Below, piece after piece: positions 26,984 through 36,984 of a stretch of DNA of 64,000 nt. The notes under the pieces were generated by a model, which did not search any database, had not been told where the DNA came from, and saw only the letters and a list, made by a program, of their open reading frames with translations. Numbering within the stretch: position 1 is the first letter of the stretch; every line of letters begins with the position of its first letter. The stretch spans positions 2,790,001 through 2,854,000 of the forward strand of contig NZ_CP113062.1 in the NCBI RefSeq assembly GCF_026625765.1. Reading direction: 5' to 3'. Both the position numbers and the translations under genes were made by a program. The stretch is from Frigoribacterium sp. SL97. Its GTDB lineage: Bacteria; Actinomycetota; Actinomycetes; Actinomycetales; Microbacteriaceae.

Positions 26984-29304
26984 TTACGCCGTCGAGCCGG
27001 ACGCCGCCTCCGTGCCCCCGACGAGCGACCGCGGCGCGATCGTGGCGGTGAGTCGCTGCCCCACGGACGACGAGGCACGGAGCCCGGCGATGACCCGACG
27101 CGCGTCCGCCTGCACCCGTCGGGCGGCCGATTCGGCCCCGAAGCGCTCGGCCTGCAGGGCGTCCAGCAGCGCGACGGACGCGGCCCGCGCCTCCTGGGCC
27201 GTGGCCGTCCGGCCGGCGGACGGTGCCGGTGACGTCGTCGCCGTCGCCGCGGCACCGTCGCCGAGAGCCGCCAGTCGCTGCGCCAGCAGGTCGACGACGG
27301 CCGGAGGGGTCATCGCGGCCGTCACCGGGACGCCGAGGTCGCGAGCGGTGTCGACCACCTCGTGCCAGGCGTGCAGGGCCAGGTCGGGAGGCGACGCCGA
27401 CAGGCGGCGGCGACGGCGACCGGCCCGCAGCCCCGAGGGAACGACGAGGGCCGCCAGCGCGAGCGCCGCGAGCACCGACAGGGCGATCGTCGGCACGGGA
27501 CCGCCGCCGGCTCCCTGGCCGGAGGCGGTCGACGTCGGCGTGGCACTCACGCCCGGGACCGCGCTCGTCGGGGCGGCCGACGCCGAGGGCGCCGTGCTCG
27601 CGTCGGGCGCGGTGCTGGCGTCGTCGCTCGGGACGTCGCTCGGTTCGACGCCGGTCTGCTGCAGGTACTGCTGCGGTGCGCCGAGGCCGACGGTCGGCTC
27701 GAAGGGGACCCACCCGAGTCCGGCGAAGTACAGCTCGGGCCAGGTGTGCAGGTCGTCGCTGCTGACCCGGAACGCGGCGTCGTCGCCGACGCCCTGCAGG
27801 TCGCCCGGCAGGAAGCCCACGGCCACCCGCGACGGGATGCCCAGCGTCCGCGCCATGACGGCCATCGCCGAGGCGAAGTGCACGCAGTACCCGCTGCGGA
27901 CCTGCAGGAACGTCTCGATCGCGTCGAGGCCGCTGCCGTCGTAGCCGCGCTCGACCGGGGTGTCCTCCGAGTAGGTGAAGTCGCCGTCGCGGAAGAAGTC
28001 CTGCAGCTCGACGGCCGCGTCGAAGGGGTTCGCGGAACCGGCCGTCACCTGCGCCGCGAGGTCGGTGACGGACTGCGGCACCTCGTCCACCGAGAGATAG
28101 GGCGCCATGTCGGGCCCCGTGTCGTCGAGCGAGGCGACGACCTGCTCGGGGCTGGGATCGACGGGCCGGCTCGTCACCTCGTACTCGAGGCCCTGCGTGC
28201 CCTCGGAATCGCTGCGGACGGTGACGCCGCTCTCGTCGACGAACCGCCACCCGTCGTCCAGGCCCTCGATGGTCGCGGGCGGCACCGGCACGGGCAGGTA
28301 CGGGCTGCGGAGCGCCCCGATCGTGACGTCGGTCGTGACGTCGCGTCGAGCGGTGCCGGGGTCGATGCCGGGAGCGTCGGGCAGCGCGTCGAGCGTGTTG
28401 AGCGGGTCGAGCGGCACGTCGGCGGGGCTCCAGGTGCGGCCCGAGAAGTCGACGAGGTCGACGAGCTTGAGGTAGCTGCCCTGCGGGTCGTCGGTCCGGT
28501 ACGACAGGACGGTGACCGGGGCCCCCCGCCGGAGGTCGTCGCCGAGGTCGATGATCGGGTTGACGCCGGTCGCGAGTCCGGTCCCGGTGCCCGAACCGGT
28601 CAACGGCGCCACGCCCGTGAGCGGGACGACGGCCGTCAGCAACCCCGCCACGGCGACGGACGCGGCGGCTCCGACGAGGCCGGCGCGCGAGGGTCGTCGG
28701 CCGGTGGACACCATCAGCAGCACCAGGAAGGCCAGCACGGTGGCCACCACCCAGGGCCAGCTCGTGACGACGCCCGGGACGAAGGTCGGCACCGCCAGCA
28801 CGAGGGCGGGGAAGACCCCGGTCACGACCGGCAGCTGCCCCACCGACGACAGCAGGTCGGTGACGACGGCGATGACAAGCACCGAGAGGGCGACCGTGAC
28901 CAGCAGGCCGTCGTTGACCTCGACGGGGGCCGAGCCCTCGACGATCGCCGCGTTCGCCTGCGCGGACAGCTCGGGGAGGCGCGCGAAGGTGGACCCCGTC
29001 GGCACGACGCCCAGCAGGGCCGTGCCGCCTGAGGCGAACGCCGTCGTGACGAGGGCGCCCAGCACCGCCCCACCGACGACGCCCAGCCAGGAGGCGCCCC
29101 CAGCGCCCGCACGACGAGGGAACCGCCCAGCACGACGGCGGCCACCACGGCCCCGGCCACCCACCAGCCGATCCCGACGAAGACGGGGTGCAGGCTCGCG
29201 AGCGACAGGACGAGCACGAGCCAGAGCAGGGCCGTGGTCTGCCCGCGAACGGCGCCCGTGGGCTCGGCACCGAAGAACCCCGTGCGGGTCGGCGACTCAG
29301 TCAT
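26984..29304 (-). pseudogene. transglutaminase-like (TgpA/DUF3488-type) membrane protein, frameshifted
   Basis: Starts MTESPTRTGFFGAEP at 29304 with several transmembrane helices, a large extracellular transglutaminase-like domain (catalytic Cys in RSGYCVHFASAMAVMAR, His in SSDDLHTWPEL, Asp near FEPT) and a cytoplasmic tail after one more helix. The N-terminal frame (to about 29,100) and the frame carrying the rest do not join: adding one base to the five-C run at 29097-29101 restores a continuous protein of 773 residues. Follows a DUF58 gene with an 8-base overlap and a moxR gene, the standard partners. Probably a base error or recent mutation; function in cell-surface processing is inferred. 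Confidence 0.82.
27174..27199 (+). repeat. 26-bp repeat copy A
   Basis: A 26-base stretch identical to 56751-56776. It contains the CCGCGCCTCCTGG form of the recurrent motif. This copy lies in the 3' coding part of the transglutaminase gene, in a poorly conserved Ala-rich tail. Confidence 0.65.
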
Positions 29305-30625
29305 CGAGGACTCCCGACGTCGTGATCAGGCGGCCGACGTCGACGCTCGAGTCGGTCTCGACGACCCGCCAGCCCGAGTCGCGCAGCGTACCGGCCACCT
29401 CGTCGGGGGCCAGCACGCGGTCGTCGGCCCGAGCACGACCGTCGGCGGGGCGGGTGGGTCGCGAGGTCAGGCCGGCGCCGAGGGGCAGCGCGGCCGTGAC
29501 GACGACCGCGACCGCCGACGACCCGGGGGCCCTCGAGGCGACGAGCAGGTCGAGGTCGGGTCGGCCCAGCCCGGAGACGACCGCCACGACGGGCTCCCGG
29601 GGTGACGGGGCCGGAGCGGGCGCCCCGGGCGCGTCGTCAAGCCGCAGGTCGGCGAGGTCGTCGAGGAACATCGTGGGCGAGTCGGGATCGTGCCGGGCGA
29701 CGAGCGTGCCGCCGGGTGTCGTCAGCACGGTCGCCGAGCCCGCGTGGCCCACCTCGACCGCGACCGTCGCGGCGAACGACACCGCCCATTCGAAGGCGTC
29801 GCTGACGAGAGGAATCGCGGCCGACGCCGCCCTGACCCCGACGCTGCTCGTCGGGGGCAGGGTCGGACGGGCGTCCGGCCATCCCTCGGCCGCGACGGCG
29901 ATGACGACCCGCGCACTCGGCAGGCCGTGCTGCTCTTCTTGCCGCACCATGAGCTCGCCGTGCCGTGCCGTGGCCTTCCAGTGCACCCGTCGCATCGGAT
30001 CGCCCCGGCGGTACTCGCGGGTGACCGGATCGTCCTCGCCGCCGGCCAGGCTGTGCTCGCGCTGACGCCTCGACCCGTCGCCCAGCGCACGGGACTCGCG
30101 GCCGAGTCCCACCTCGACGACCTCGGGCACCACGACGAACTCCGCCACGCCGGAGGCCACGACCCGTCGACGGGCCACGCCGTACGACTCGACGAGGTCG
30201 ACGTGCAGCGGGCCGATGCGGTGTCGGCCGCGCGGCAGGTCGTGGTGGCGGAAGACCGCCGAGGAGGCGCGGCCCGGCACCAGCAGGACGGCTGCGGCCT
30301 CGGCGTCGGACAGTCGTCCGAACGGCAGCTGTTCGCGGACCCGCACGGTGCCGGAGGTCCGCCCCCCACGAGGGAGGACCGCGACCGTCTCGACGGCGGA
30401 CCACCCCGCGACGCCCCGGTCGGGAGTGAAGCGACGGGTGACCCGCACGTCGGCCGTGCGGAACAGCAAGGAGATCGTGACGGCCACGATGAGCACGACC
30501 AGGGTCGTGCCGGCGAAGACGAGGGCGGGGGCCTGGAGCAGCCAGCCCACGAGCACGACCAGCACCCCGGCGGCGAGCACGCCGACGCCACGGCCGGTCG
30601 GCCTGGGGACCCCACCCCGTCCCAT
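29297..30625 (-). CDS. DUF58 domain-containing protein
   Basis: A 442-residue protein with two N-terminal transmembrane helices (about 12-50) and a DUF58 region with the hallmark EYRRGDPMRRVHWKATAR (about 200-217), related to a von Willebrand A fold. DUF58 proteins work with MoxR-type AAA+ ATPases, as the gene two bases upstream encodes. The cytoplasmic part would be the MoxR client; the process is not known. Confidence 0.87.
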   Translation of the reverse strand: MGRGGVPRPTGRGVGVLAAGVLVVLVGWLLQAPALVFAGTTLVVLIVAVTISLLFRTADVRVTRRFTPDRGVAGWSAVETVAVLPRGGRTSGTVRVREQLPFGRLSDAEAAAVLLVPGRASSAVFRHHDLPRGRHRIGPLHVDLVESYGVARRRVVASGVAEFVVVPEVVEVGLGRESRALGDGSRRQREHSLAGGEDDPVTREYRRGDPMRRVHWKATARHGELMVRQEEQHGLPSARVVIAVAAEGWPDARPTLPPTSSVGVRAASAAIPLVSDAFEWAVSFAATVAVEVGHAGSATVLTTPGGTLVARHDPDSPTMFLDDLADLRLDDAPGAPAPAPSPREPVVAVVSGLGRPDLDLLVASRAPGSSAVAVVVTAALPLGAGLTSRPTRPADGRARADDRVLAPDEVAGTLRDSGWRVVETDSSVDVGRLITTSGVLDD

Positions 30626-30627
30626 GC

Positions 30628-31659
30628 TCAGCGCGCGTCGGCCGCGTCGCCGAGCGGGACGGCGGTCTGCTCGACGATCTCGGCCACGAGGTCGTAGGCC
30701 GCCGAGGCGGCACCGGCACCGGCTCGACCGGCGAGGATCACCCGGTGACCGAGGACGGGACCGGAGAGGGCGTCGACGTCGTCGGGGACCACGTAGCCGC
30801 GGCCGTTGAGCGCGGCCCAGGACTTCGCCGCGCGCATGAGCTGCAGGGTCGCGCGGGGACTGGCCCCGAGCCGCACGTCGGGGTGGACCCGGGTCGCCTG
30901 GACGATCCGCACGGCGTACTCCTCGACGGCCTGGGCGGTGTAGACGGTGCGGACGGCGGCGATCATGCGCGTGAGCTCGTCGAGCGACACCAGCGGGCGC
31001 AGGGTGTCGAGAGGGCTGACCCGCTCGCGTTGCTGCAGCATGCGCAGCTCGCTGCGGGCGTCCGGGTACCCCAGCGAGATGCGGGCCATGAACCGGTCGC
31101 GCTGGGCCTCGGGCAGGTTGTAGGTGCCCTCCATCTCGACGGGGTTCTGCGTCGCCACGACGAGGAAGGGCGACGGGAGGGGATGCGTGATGCCGTCGAC
31201 CGTCACCTGGCGCTCTTCGAGGCTCTCGAGCAGCGCCGACTGCGTCTTCGGCGAGGCACGGTTGATCTCGTCGCCGATGACGACGTTGGCGAAGACCGGA
31301 CCGGGCTTGAACTCGAAGCCGCCGCTCTGCCGGTCGTAGACCGAGACGCCCGTGATGTCGCTCGGCAGCAGGTCGGGGGTGAACTGGATGCGGGTCACGG
31401 TCGCGTCGACGGCCTTGGCGAGCGCTCGGGCGAGCTGGGTCTTGCCGACGCCGGGGACGTCCTCGATCAGCAGGTGGCCCTCGGCGAGCAACACGGTCAG
31501 CGCCGTCGAGATGGCGCCGTCCTTGCCGTCGATGACGGTGGCCACGGCCTCGAGGACGCCCCGTGCCCGCTGCTGGACCTCGTCGAGCGACATCGTGGGC
31601 CCGGAGCCGGCCGCCCGGACGTCGGCGGGCTCGACGGTGGGGTCGTTGGTCGTGGTCAT
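30628..31659 (-). CDS. MoxR family AAA+ ATPase
   Basis: A 343-residue MoxR ATPase, a chaperone-like AAA+ that remodels partner proteins. Walker A EDVPGVGKTQLA, Walker B VVIGDEINRA, sensor-1 ATQNP and the arginine region RFM are all present. The moxR-DUF58-transglutaminase order is a recurrent cluster. Its insertion between coaD and yceD separates genes that are neighbours in many actinobacteria. Confidence 0.93.
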   Translation of the reverse strand: MTTTNDPTVEPADVRAAGSGPTMSLDEVQQRARGVLEAVATVIDGKDGAISTALTVLLAEGHLLIEDVPGVGKTQLARALAKAVDATVTRIQFTPDLLPSDITGVSVYDRQSGGFEFKPGPVFANVVIGDEINRASPKTQSALLESLEERQVTVDGITHPLPSPFLVVATQNPVEMEGTYNLPEAQRDRFMARISLGYPDARSELRMLQQRERVSPLDTLRPLVSLDELTRMIAAVRTVYTAQAVEEYAVRIVQATRVHPDVRLGASPRATLQLMRAAKSWAALNGRGYVVPDDVDALSGPVLGHRVILAGRAGAGAASAAYDLVAEIVEQTAVPLGDAADAR

Positions 31660-31688
31660 CGCGGCGTCCTCGTCGGGTGGGGTCGGGG

Positions 31689-32171
31689 TCAGGTCGTGCT
31701 GAGGTAGGCGGCGACGGCCGCCGGAACGTAGGGCGACACGTCGCCGCCGAGCGAGGCCACCTGTCGCACCAGCGAGCTCGACACGTGCGCGTGGGCGGGA
31801 TCGGGCAGCAGGAAGACGGTCTCGACACCGGCCAGACTGCGGTTCATGATCGCCATCGGGGTCTCGTAGGCGACGTCGACCTGCGAGCGGATGCCCTTCA
31901 CGAGCACGCTCGCCCCGACCTCGGTGCAGTAGTCGACGAGCAACCCGACGCTCCAGCTGTGCACCGTGACGGTGTCGGGCAGCCCCGCCGCCCGGAGCGA
32001 CTCGGTGAGCAACGAGACCCGCTGCGCCAGGGGCAACAACGCGCTCTTCTCGGGGTTGTGCACCACGAGGACGTGGACCTCGTCGAAGATGTTGGCGGCC
32101 CGGGCGATCACGTCCACGTGACCGAGGGTCACCGGGTCGAACGAACCCGGGACGACGGCGATCCTGCTCAT
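31689..32171 (-). CDS. coaD: phosphopantetheine adenylyltransferase
   Basis: A 160-residue CoaD catalysing the penultimate step of coenzyme A synthesis. The nucleotidyl-transferase motif PGSFDPVTLGH is at 8-18 and the C-terminal SSSLVRQVA binding motif is intact. Full length for the family. Lies 81 bases after recG. Confidence 0.95.
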   Translation of the reverse strand: MSRIAVVPGSFDPVTLGHVDVIARAANIFDEVHVLVVHNPEKSALLPLAQRVSLLTESLRAAGLPDTVTVHSWSVGLLVDYCTEVGASVLVKGIRSQVDVAYETPMAIMNRSLAGVETVFLLPDPAHAHVSSSLVRQVASLGGDVSPYVPAAVAAYLSTT

Positions 32172-32252
32172 CCGGTCACTGTAGCCCGCCGACCCCGGAC
32201 GGATGCCCAGGGCGAGGACCGGGTCGAGGACGCGTCACGCGTCACCACCGGC

Positions 32253-34472
32253 TCAGTTCTTGCCCATGGCCTCGCGGCCCCGGTCGTCGAGGCGCCGCGC
32301 GATGGCGGCGGCGAGGGCGGGGTGGTCGACCAGGCGGGGATCGGCGTCGAGGACCTCGGCCGCGTGCTCGCGGGCGAGTCCGATGAGGTCGCCGTCGCGG
32401 GCGACCCTCAGCAGCCGGAGCGACGAGCGGCCGCCCGACTGGAGGTTGCCGAGCACGTCGCCCTCTCGGCGCAGGTCGAGGTCGACCTGCGCGAGCTCGA
32501 AGCCGTCGAGTGTGGCCGCGACCGCGTCGACCCGCTCGCGGGCCACGGTGTCGGCCGCCGCGTGGGTGACGAGCAGGCAGAGGCCCGGGTGGCCGCCACG
32601 GCCGACGCGGCCGCGCAGCTGATGGAGCTGCGAGACGCCGAAGCGGTCGGCGTCGAGCACGACCATGGTCGAGGCGTTCGGCACGTCGACCCCCACCTCG
32701 ACGACCGTCGTCGCGACGAGGACGTCGATGTCGCCGGCCGCGAAGCGGCGCATGACGTCGTCCTTCTCGTCGGACGACATGCGGCCGTGCAGGGGCTCGA
32801 CCCGCAGGCCCTGCAACACGGGGATGGTGGGCAACCGGGCCATGACCCCCTCGACGCTGGCGCGTTCCGGCGCCGGTGCGTCGGAGGGCTCGGCACCGTC
32901 GGGGTCGTCACCGGGCACGACCTCGGCGTCGGGCGGGTCACCCGGCTCGGCCGTCACCGCGTCGATCGCCGGGCACACGACGAAGACCTGTCGCCCCTTC
33001 GCGACCTCTTCGGCCGAACGTTGCCAGATGCGGCCGCCCCAGGTCGGGTGGTCGGCCAGGGGGACGACGAACGACTCGATCGGCTGACGGCCCTTCGGCA
33101 GCTCGGCGATGGTCGAGACGTCGAGGTCGCCGAAGACCGTCATGGCCACGGTGCGTGGGATCGGCGTCGCCGTGAGGACGAGAACGTGCGGCGGCGTGGC
33201 ACCCTTCTTGCGGAGCGCCTCGCGCTGGTCGACGCCGAAGCGGTGCTGCTCGTCGACGACGACGAGGCCGAGGTCGAAGAACTCGACGGCCTCGCTGATC
33301 AGTGCGTGGGTGCCCACCACGACGTGCGCCTGCCCGCTGACGATGGAGAGCAGTGCCTTCTTGCGCTGGGCCACCGTCATCTGGCCGGTCAGCAGGGTCG
33401 GGCGCAGTCGGGCGGCGAGGTCGGGCCCGAGGGTGGCCGTGATCGACCGCAGGTGCTGAGCCGCGAGCACCTCGGTCGGAGCCAGCAGGGCCGACTGCCC
33501 ACCGCTCTCGGCCACGGCGAGCATCGCCCGGAGGGCGACGAGGGTCTTGCCCGAGCCGACCTCGCCCTGCACGAGGCGGTTCATGGGCACCTCGGCCTCG
33601 AGGTCGCGGGTGATCTCGTCGCCGACCAGGCGCTGGTCACCCGTCCGCTCGAACGGCAGGGCCGCGTCGAAGACGGCGAGCAGGCCGTCGGGGGCGGCAC
33701 GACGGGGGGTCGCGGCCGATCGACGCACGAGGGCCCGCTGTTGGAGCAGCGCGCTCTGCAGCACGAAGGCCTCGTCGAACCGCAGGGTGTCACGAGCCGT
33801 GAGGTGGTCACGATCGCTCTCGGGCCGGTGGATGCGCTCGTACGCCTCGGACACGGGCATGAGGTCGAGCTCGGACCGGACCGACGCCGGCACCGCGTCG
33901 TTGATCGGCGGCAGTCCGTCGAGCAGCACCTCGACCGACTTCTGCACCTGCCAGGACGCCACGGAGGCGCTGGCCGGGTAGATCGGGATGGGCTGCTTCG
34001 CCCACTTCTGGGCCTGCTGGTCGCCGACCCCGGCGACGGCCTCGTGCGAGGCGTCGAAGAGCTCGTAGTCGGGGTGCGCGAGCTGACGGAGCCCCCGGTA
34101 GTCGCCGACCTTGCCCGCGAAGATGCCGCGGGCGCCGGGCACGAGGTCCTTCGCCCGCCAGGCCTGGTTGAAGAAGGTGAGCGTGAGGATGCCCTGGCCG
34201 TCGCCGATGCGCACCTCGAGGATCGACCCGCGCCGGGCCCGCATCGTGCGTTCGCGGACGTCGAGCACCTGGGCCACGATGGTGACGGACTCGCCGAGCG
34301 GCAGCTGGTCGAGGGCCGTGAGCTCGCCCCGGCGGGCATAGCGCCGAGGGAAGTGCGTCAGCAGGTCGCCGACCGTGCGCAGGCCGAAGGCCTTCTGCAG
34401 GGCGGTGGCCGTCCGGCCGCCGAGGGCCCCGGCCAGCGACGCGTCGAGGGGTGAGTCGGGCACGCACACCAC
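32253..34472 (-). CDS. recG: ATP-dependent DNA helicase RecG
   Basis: A 739-residue helicase that regresses stalled forks and processes Holliday junctions. N-terminal wedge/OB domain (about 1-260), Walker A QGEVGSGKT, DEQHRFG box, and the C-terminal helicase half with DVLVATTVVEVGVDVPNA and QLRGRVGRG. Between is an acidic linker of Pro, Asp, Ala and Glu near 490-520. Three GTG starts (34472, 34469, 34463) are close together and none has a strong ribosome site, so the exact start is open. Confidence 0.93.
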   Translation of the reverse strand: MVCVPDSPLDASLAGALGGRTATALQKAFGLRTVGDLLTHFPRRYARRGELTALDQLPLGESVTIVAQVLDVRERTMRARRGSILEVRIGDGQGILTLTFFNQAWRAKDLVPGARGIFAGKVGDYRGLRQLAHPDYELFDASHEAVAGVGDQQAQKWAKQPIPIYPASASVASWQVQKSVEVLLDGLPPINDAVPASVRSELDLMPVSEAYERIHRPESDRDHLTARDTLRFDEAFVLQSALLQQRALVRRSAATPRRAAPDGLLAVFDAALPFERTGDQRLVGDEITRDLEAEVPMNRLVQGEVGSGKTLVALRAMLAVAESGGQSALLAPTEVLAAQHLRSITATLGPDLAARLRPTLLTGQMTVAQRKKALLSIVSGQAHVVVGTHALISEAVEFFDLGLVVVDEQHRFGVDQREALRKKGATPPHVLVLTATPIPRTVAMTVFGDLDVSTIAELPKGRQPIESFVVPLADHPTWGGRIWQRSAEEVAKGRQVFVVCPAIDAVTAEPGDPPDAEVVPGDDPDGAEPSDAPAPERASVEGVMARLPTIPVLQGLRVEPLHGRMSSDEKDDVMRRFAAGDIDVLVATTVVEVGVDVPNASTMVVLDADRFGVSQLHQLRGRVGRGGHPGLCLLVTHAAADTVARERVDAVAATLDGFELAQVDLDLRREGDVLGNLQSGGRSSLRLLRVARDGDLIGLAREHAAEVLDADPRLVDHPALAAAIARRLDDRGREAMGKN

Positions 34473-34524
34473 GCTAGCGCCCGCCCCCGACAGCGCCCGC
34501 CCCCGGCGGACGCGCCGCCCGGCG

Positions 34525-36231
34525 TCAGAGGGTGAAGGAGTACCCGCCGGAGGCGCGGGTCGCCTTCGCGAGGTCGGCCCCGTGCCCGTCGTCGTTGACC
34601 TCGAGGGCCCTCAGCTGCCGCCCCACCCCGCGCGCGGACTGCTTGCAGAAGCCGACGGCGAGGTGACGCTCCGCGTCGGAGTCGGCCCGCGCCTCCTGGA
34701 GGGCCGTCGAGGCGCGGGACAGGACGGCCGTCTGCGCGTAGATGCCGCTCGCCGCGTCGGCGAGGCGCTTCTGCACGAGCTGCTTCTCCTGGACCTTCTT
34801 GCCGTGCTTGCGGAGCGCGCCCTCGGTGCGCTCGCGCAGTCGCGAGACCTGGTCGCCGAGCTCGGCGGCCTGCTTGGCGAGCGCGGGATGGACCCCGACC
34901 GGCCGTTCGGGCCGGATGCGACGCTGGACGCGGCCCGCGACGTACGGCGCGAGCACCCCGAGCGCCCGCCCCGGGTCGCCGATGCGGAGCGACGCCACGT
35001 CGGGCAGTTCCTCGCTGAGCGTCTTGAGCCCGTTGAGGGCGACGAACGCGCGGAGGACGTCGTTGGCCCCCTCGAAGATCGGGAAGATCCGGAAGTCGCG
35101 CAGGGCCTTCGACAGCGGGTGACCTTCCATGTACGCCTCGCCGCCGTGCAGCTGGACGGCCCGGTTGAGGGCGTACCAGCCGGTGTCGCTCGCCGCGACC
35201 TTGGTCAGGGCGGATTCCAGGGCGAAGTCGGTGTCGCCGCGGTCGACGAGGCCCGTGGTCAGGTACGACATCGATTCGACGCCGTAGATCTGCTGGGTCA
35301 TCCACGCGAGCTTGTCGCCGACCATCTCGAAGTCCGCGAGCGGTCTGCCGAACTGGTGCCGCGCCTCCGTGTGCTCGAGGCTCAGCTCGAGGAACCGCTT
35401 CATGCCGCCCGCGATGGCCGTGCCCATCGACATGCGACCGTTGTTGAGCGTGTTGACGGCGATGCGGAAGCCGTCACCGGGCTCGCCGAGCAGGTTCTCG
35501 GCGGGCACGCGGACGTCCTTGAAGTGCACGCGCTGCAGGTGGTTGGCCTTGAGGCCGTGCGTCTCGAACCGCGGGCCGGCGCTCAGCCCCTCCATGCCCT
35601 TCTCGACGATGAGCGCGACGTGCCCGAGGTCGCTCTGCGCGAAGACCGTCAGGACGTCCTTGTCGCCGTTGCCGATCCACCGCTTCTCGCCGTTCAGGAG
35701 CCAGCTGCCGTCGCTCTGCCGCTCGGCCCGGGTCTCGAGCGCGTAGGCGTCGCTGCCGACGTTCGGCTCGGTGAGCACGAACGCCGCGAGCTTGCGGCCG
35801 CTCGCCAGGTCGGGCAACCAGCGGGCCTTCTGGTCGTCGGTGCCGAAGAGGTGCAGCGGCTTGGTGCCGATCGACTGGTGCACCCCCATCACCGTGGCCA
35901 GGGTGCCGTCGACCCGACCGAACTCCTCGTACACGCGGCAGTAGGCGCTCTGGCCGAGCCCGAGACCGCCGTACTCCTCGGAGACGAAGAGTCCCATCAG
36001 GCCCCGCTCGCCCAGCTCGCGCACGAGGTCGTCGCCGATCCACCCCTCGCGTTCCGCCTTCAGCGGGTCGTAGCCGGCGAGCACCTCGCGGGCGGACGCG
36101 GACACCGTCTCGACCCGGGACTTCTCGGCCGCCGTCATGTGCGGGTACGGGAAGGCGAGTTCGGAGGCGATGCGCCCCGCGAACAGCGACTTGGTGAACG
36201 AGGGCCTCACGGTGCGATCGACGCTGGTCAT
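34525..36231 (-). CDS. acyl-CoA dehydrogenase
   Basis: A 568-residue flavoprotein of the acyl-CoA dehydrogenase family, longer than the 380-residue short/medium-chain type and resembling the very-long-chain group with an extra C-terminal helical domain. FAD/substrate signatures FVLTEPNVGSDA and the catalytic Glu in IFPIFEGANDVLRAF are seen. It would oxidise acyl-CoA thioesters in beta-oxidation. It is an insertion between recG and rsmD, adjacent in some relatives, and no other fatty-acid genes are nearby. Confidence 0.88.
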   Translation of the reverse strand: MTSVDRTVRPSFTKSLFAGRIASELAFPYPHMTAAEKSRVETVSASAREVLAGYDPLKAEREGWIGDDLVRELGERGLMGLFVSEEYGGLGLGQSAYCRVYEEFGRVDGTLATVMGVHQSIGTKPLHLFGTDDQKARWLPDLASGRKLAAFVLTEPNVGSDAYALETRAERQSDGSWLLNGEKRWIGNGDKDVLTVFAQSDLGHVALIVEKGMEGLSAGPRFETHGLKANHLQRVHFKDVRVPAENLLGEPGDGFRIAVNTLNNGRMSMGTAIAGGMKRFLELSLEHTEARHQFGRPLADFEMVGDKLAWMTQQIYGVESMSYLTTGLVDRGDTDFALESALTKVAASDTGWYALNRAVQLHGGEAYMEGHPLSKALRDFRIFPIFEGANDVLRAFVALNGLKTLSEELPDVASLRIGDPGRALGVLAPYVAGRVQRRIRPERPVGVHPALAKQAAELGDQVSRLRERTEGALRKHGKKVQEKQLVQKRLADAASGIYAQTAVLSRASTALQEARADSDAERHLAVGFCKQSARGVGRQLRALEVNDDGHGADLAKATRASGGYSFTL

Positions 36232-36381
36232 GGGACCCGATGCTGCCGACGCGGGCGGGCGGCGACAACTCGGTTGTGCAGGTCCGACGACCGGGCGCGG
36301 GAGTCGACGGTCGCGCGTTGTCGGGATGCTCGAACCCGACGGGCGACGGGTGGCGGGCGTCGACCTGGCAAGGTTGACCCC

Positions 36382-36957
36382 ATGTCCCGCATCATCTCCG
36401 GCTTCGCCGACAACCTCTCGCTCGTCGTACCCAAGGTCGGGACGCGGCCCACGAGCGACCGGGTCCGCGAGGCGCTGTTCTCGTCGCTGGACGCGCGCGA
36501 CGAGATCCGGGGTCGGCGCGTCCTCGACCTCTACGCCGGGACGGGCGGCCTCGGGCTCGAGGCGGCGTCGCGAGGAGCCGCCTCGGTCGTGCTGGTCGAG
36601 AAGGCCCCCGGCGCCGCGAAGGTGCTGCGTCGCAACGTCGAGTCGGTGCTGGCCCGGGCTCCCCGCCCGCCGCGCGGCACTCCCCCGCGCGTCGACGTCG
36701 TGACCCAGCCCGTGCGGTCCTACCTCGAGGGCGGCTCGGCTCTCGTCGACCTCGTCTTCTTCGACCCGCCCTACGAGTTGTCGGCCGCCGACCTCACCGC
36801 CGACCTCACGGCCCTGCTGCCCTCGCTCGACGATCAGGCCCTCGTCGTGGTCGAGCGCGCCTCGCGCGACGGCGAACCGGGCTGGCCCGAGGGCCTCACC
36901 CTCGACGTGAAGAAGCAGTACGGCGACACGACCGTCTGGTTCGCGCTGCGCGACTGA
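36382..36957 (+). CDS. rsmD: 16S rRNA (guanine-966-N2)-methyltransferase RsmD
   Basis: A 191-residue SAM methyltransferase. Start MSRIISG, SAM-binding DLYAGTGGLGLEAASRG (about 50-66) and catalytic DPPY in VFFDPPYEL are present. The N-terminal RNA-binding stretch is short. It stands alone on the plus strand and runs into thiL with 27 bases between. Confidence 0.92.
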   Translation: MSRIISGFADNLSLVVPKVGTRPTSDRVREALFSSLDARDEIRGRRVLDLYAGTGGLGLEAASRGAASVVLVEKAPGAAKVLRRNVESVLARAPRPPRGTPPRVDVVTQPVRSYLEGGSALVDLVFFDPPYELSAADLTADLTALLPSLDDQALVVVERASRDGEPGWPEGLTLDVKKQYGDTTVWFALRD

Positions 36958-36963
36958 CCCCCG

Positions 36964-36983
36964 CAGGAGGCGCGGGTCGGCTC
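36964..36983 (+). repeat. 20-bp repeat copy B (contains AGGAGGCGCGG core)
   Basis: Identical over 20 bases to 14234-14253. It fills nearly the whole gap between the convergent rsmD and thiL stops; no terminator stem was seen in this gap. Confidence 0.6.
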
Positions 36984-36984
36984 G

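Noticed and set aside
32229..32243. GACGCGT-C-ACGCGTC inverted repeat after recG as a terminator
   Set aside because: Short seven-base arms with no T-run, in a gap where coaD is probably co-transcribed; also reads as a direct repeat of CGCGTCA.
31563..34454. Long plus-strand open frame opposite coaD and recG
   Set aside because: Same antisense effect; its peptide is Asp/Gly/Val/Arg-rich without family signatures, and both minus-strand genes are certain.
34375..36381. Extended plus-strand open frame upstream of rsmD and opposite the acyl-CoA dehydrogenase
   Set aside because: Only the last part from 36382 encodes a real protein; the upstream part is antisense to a complete gene.
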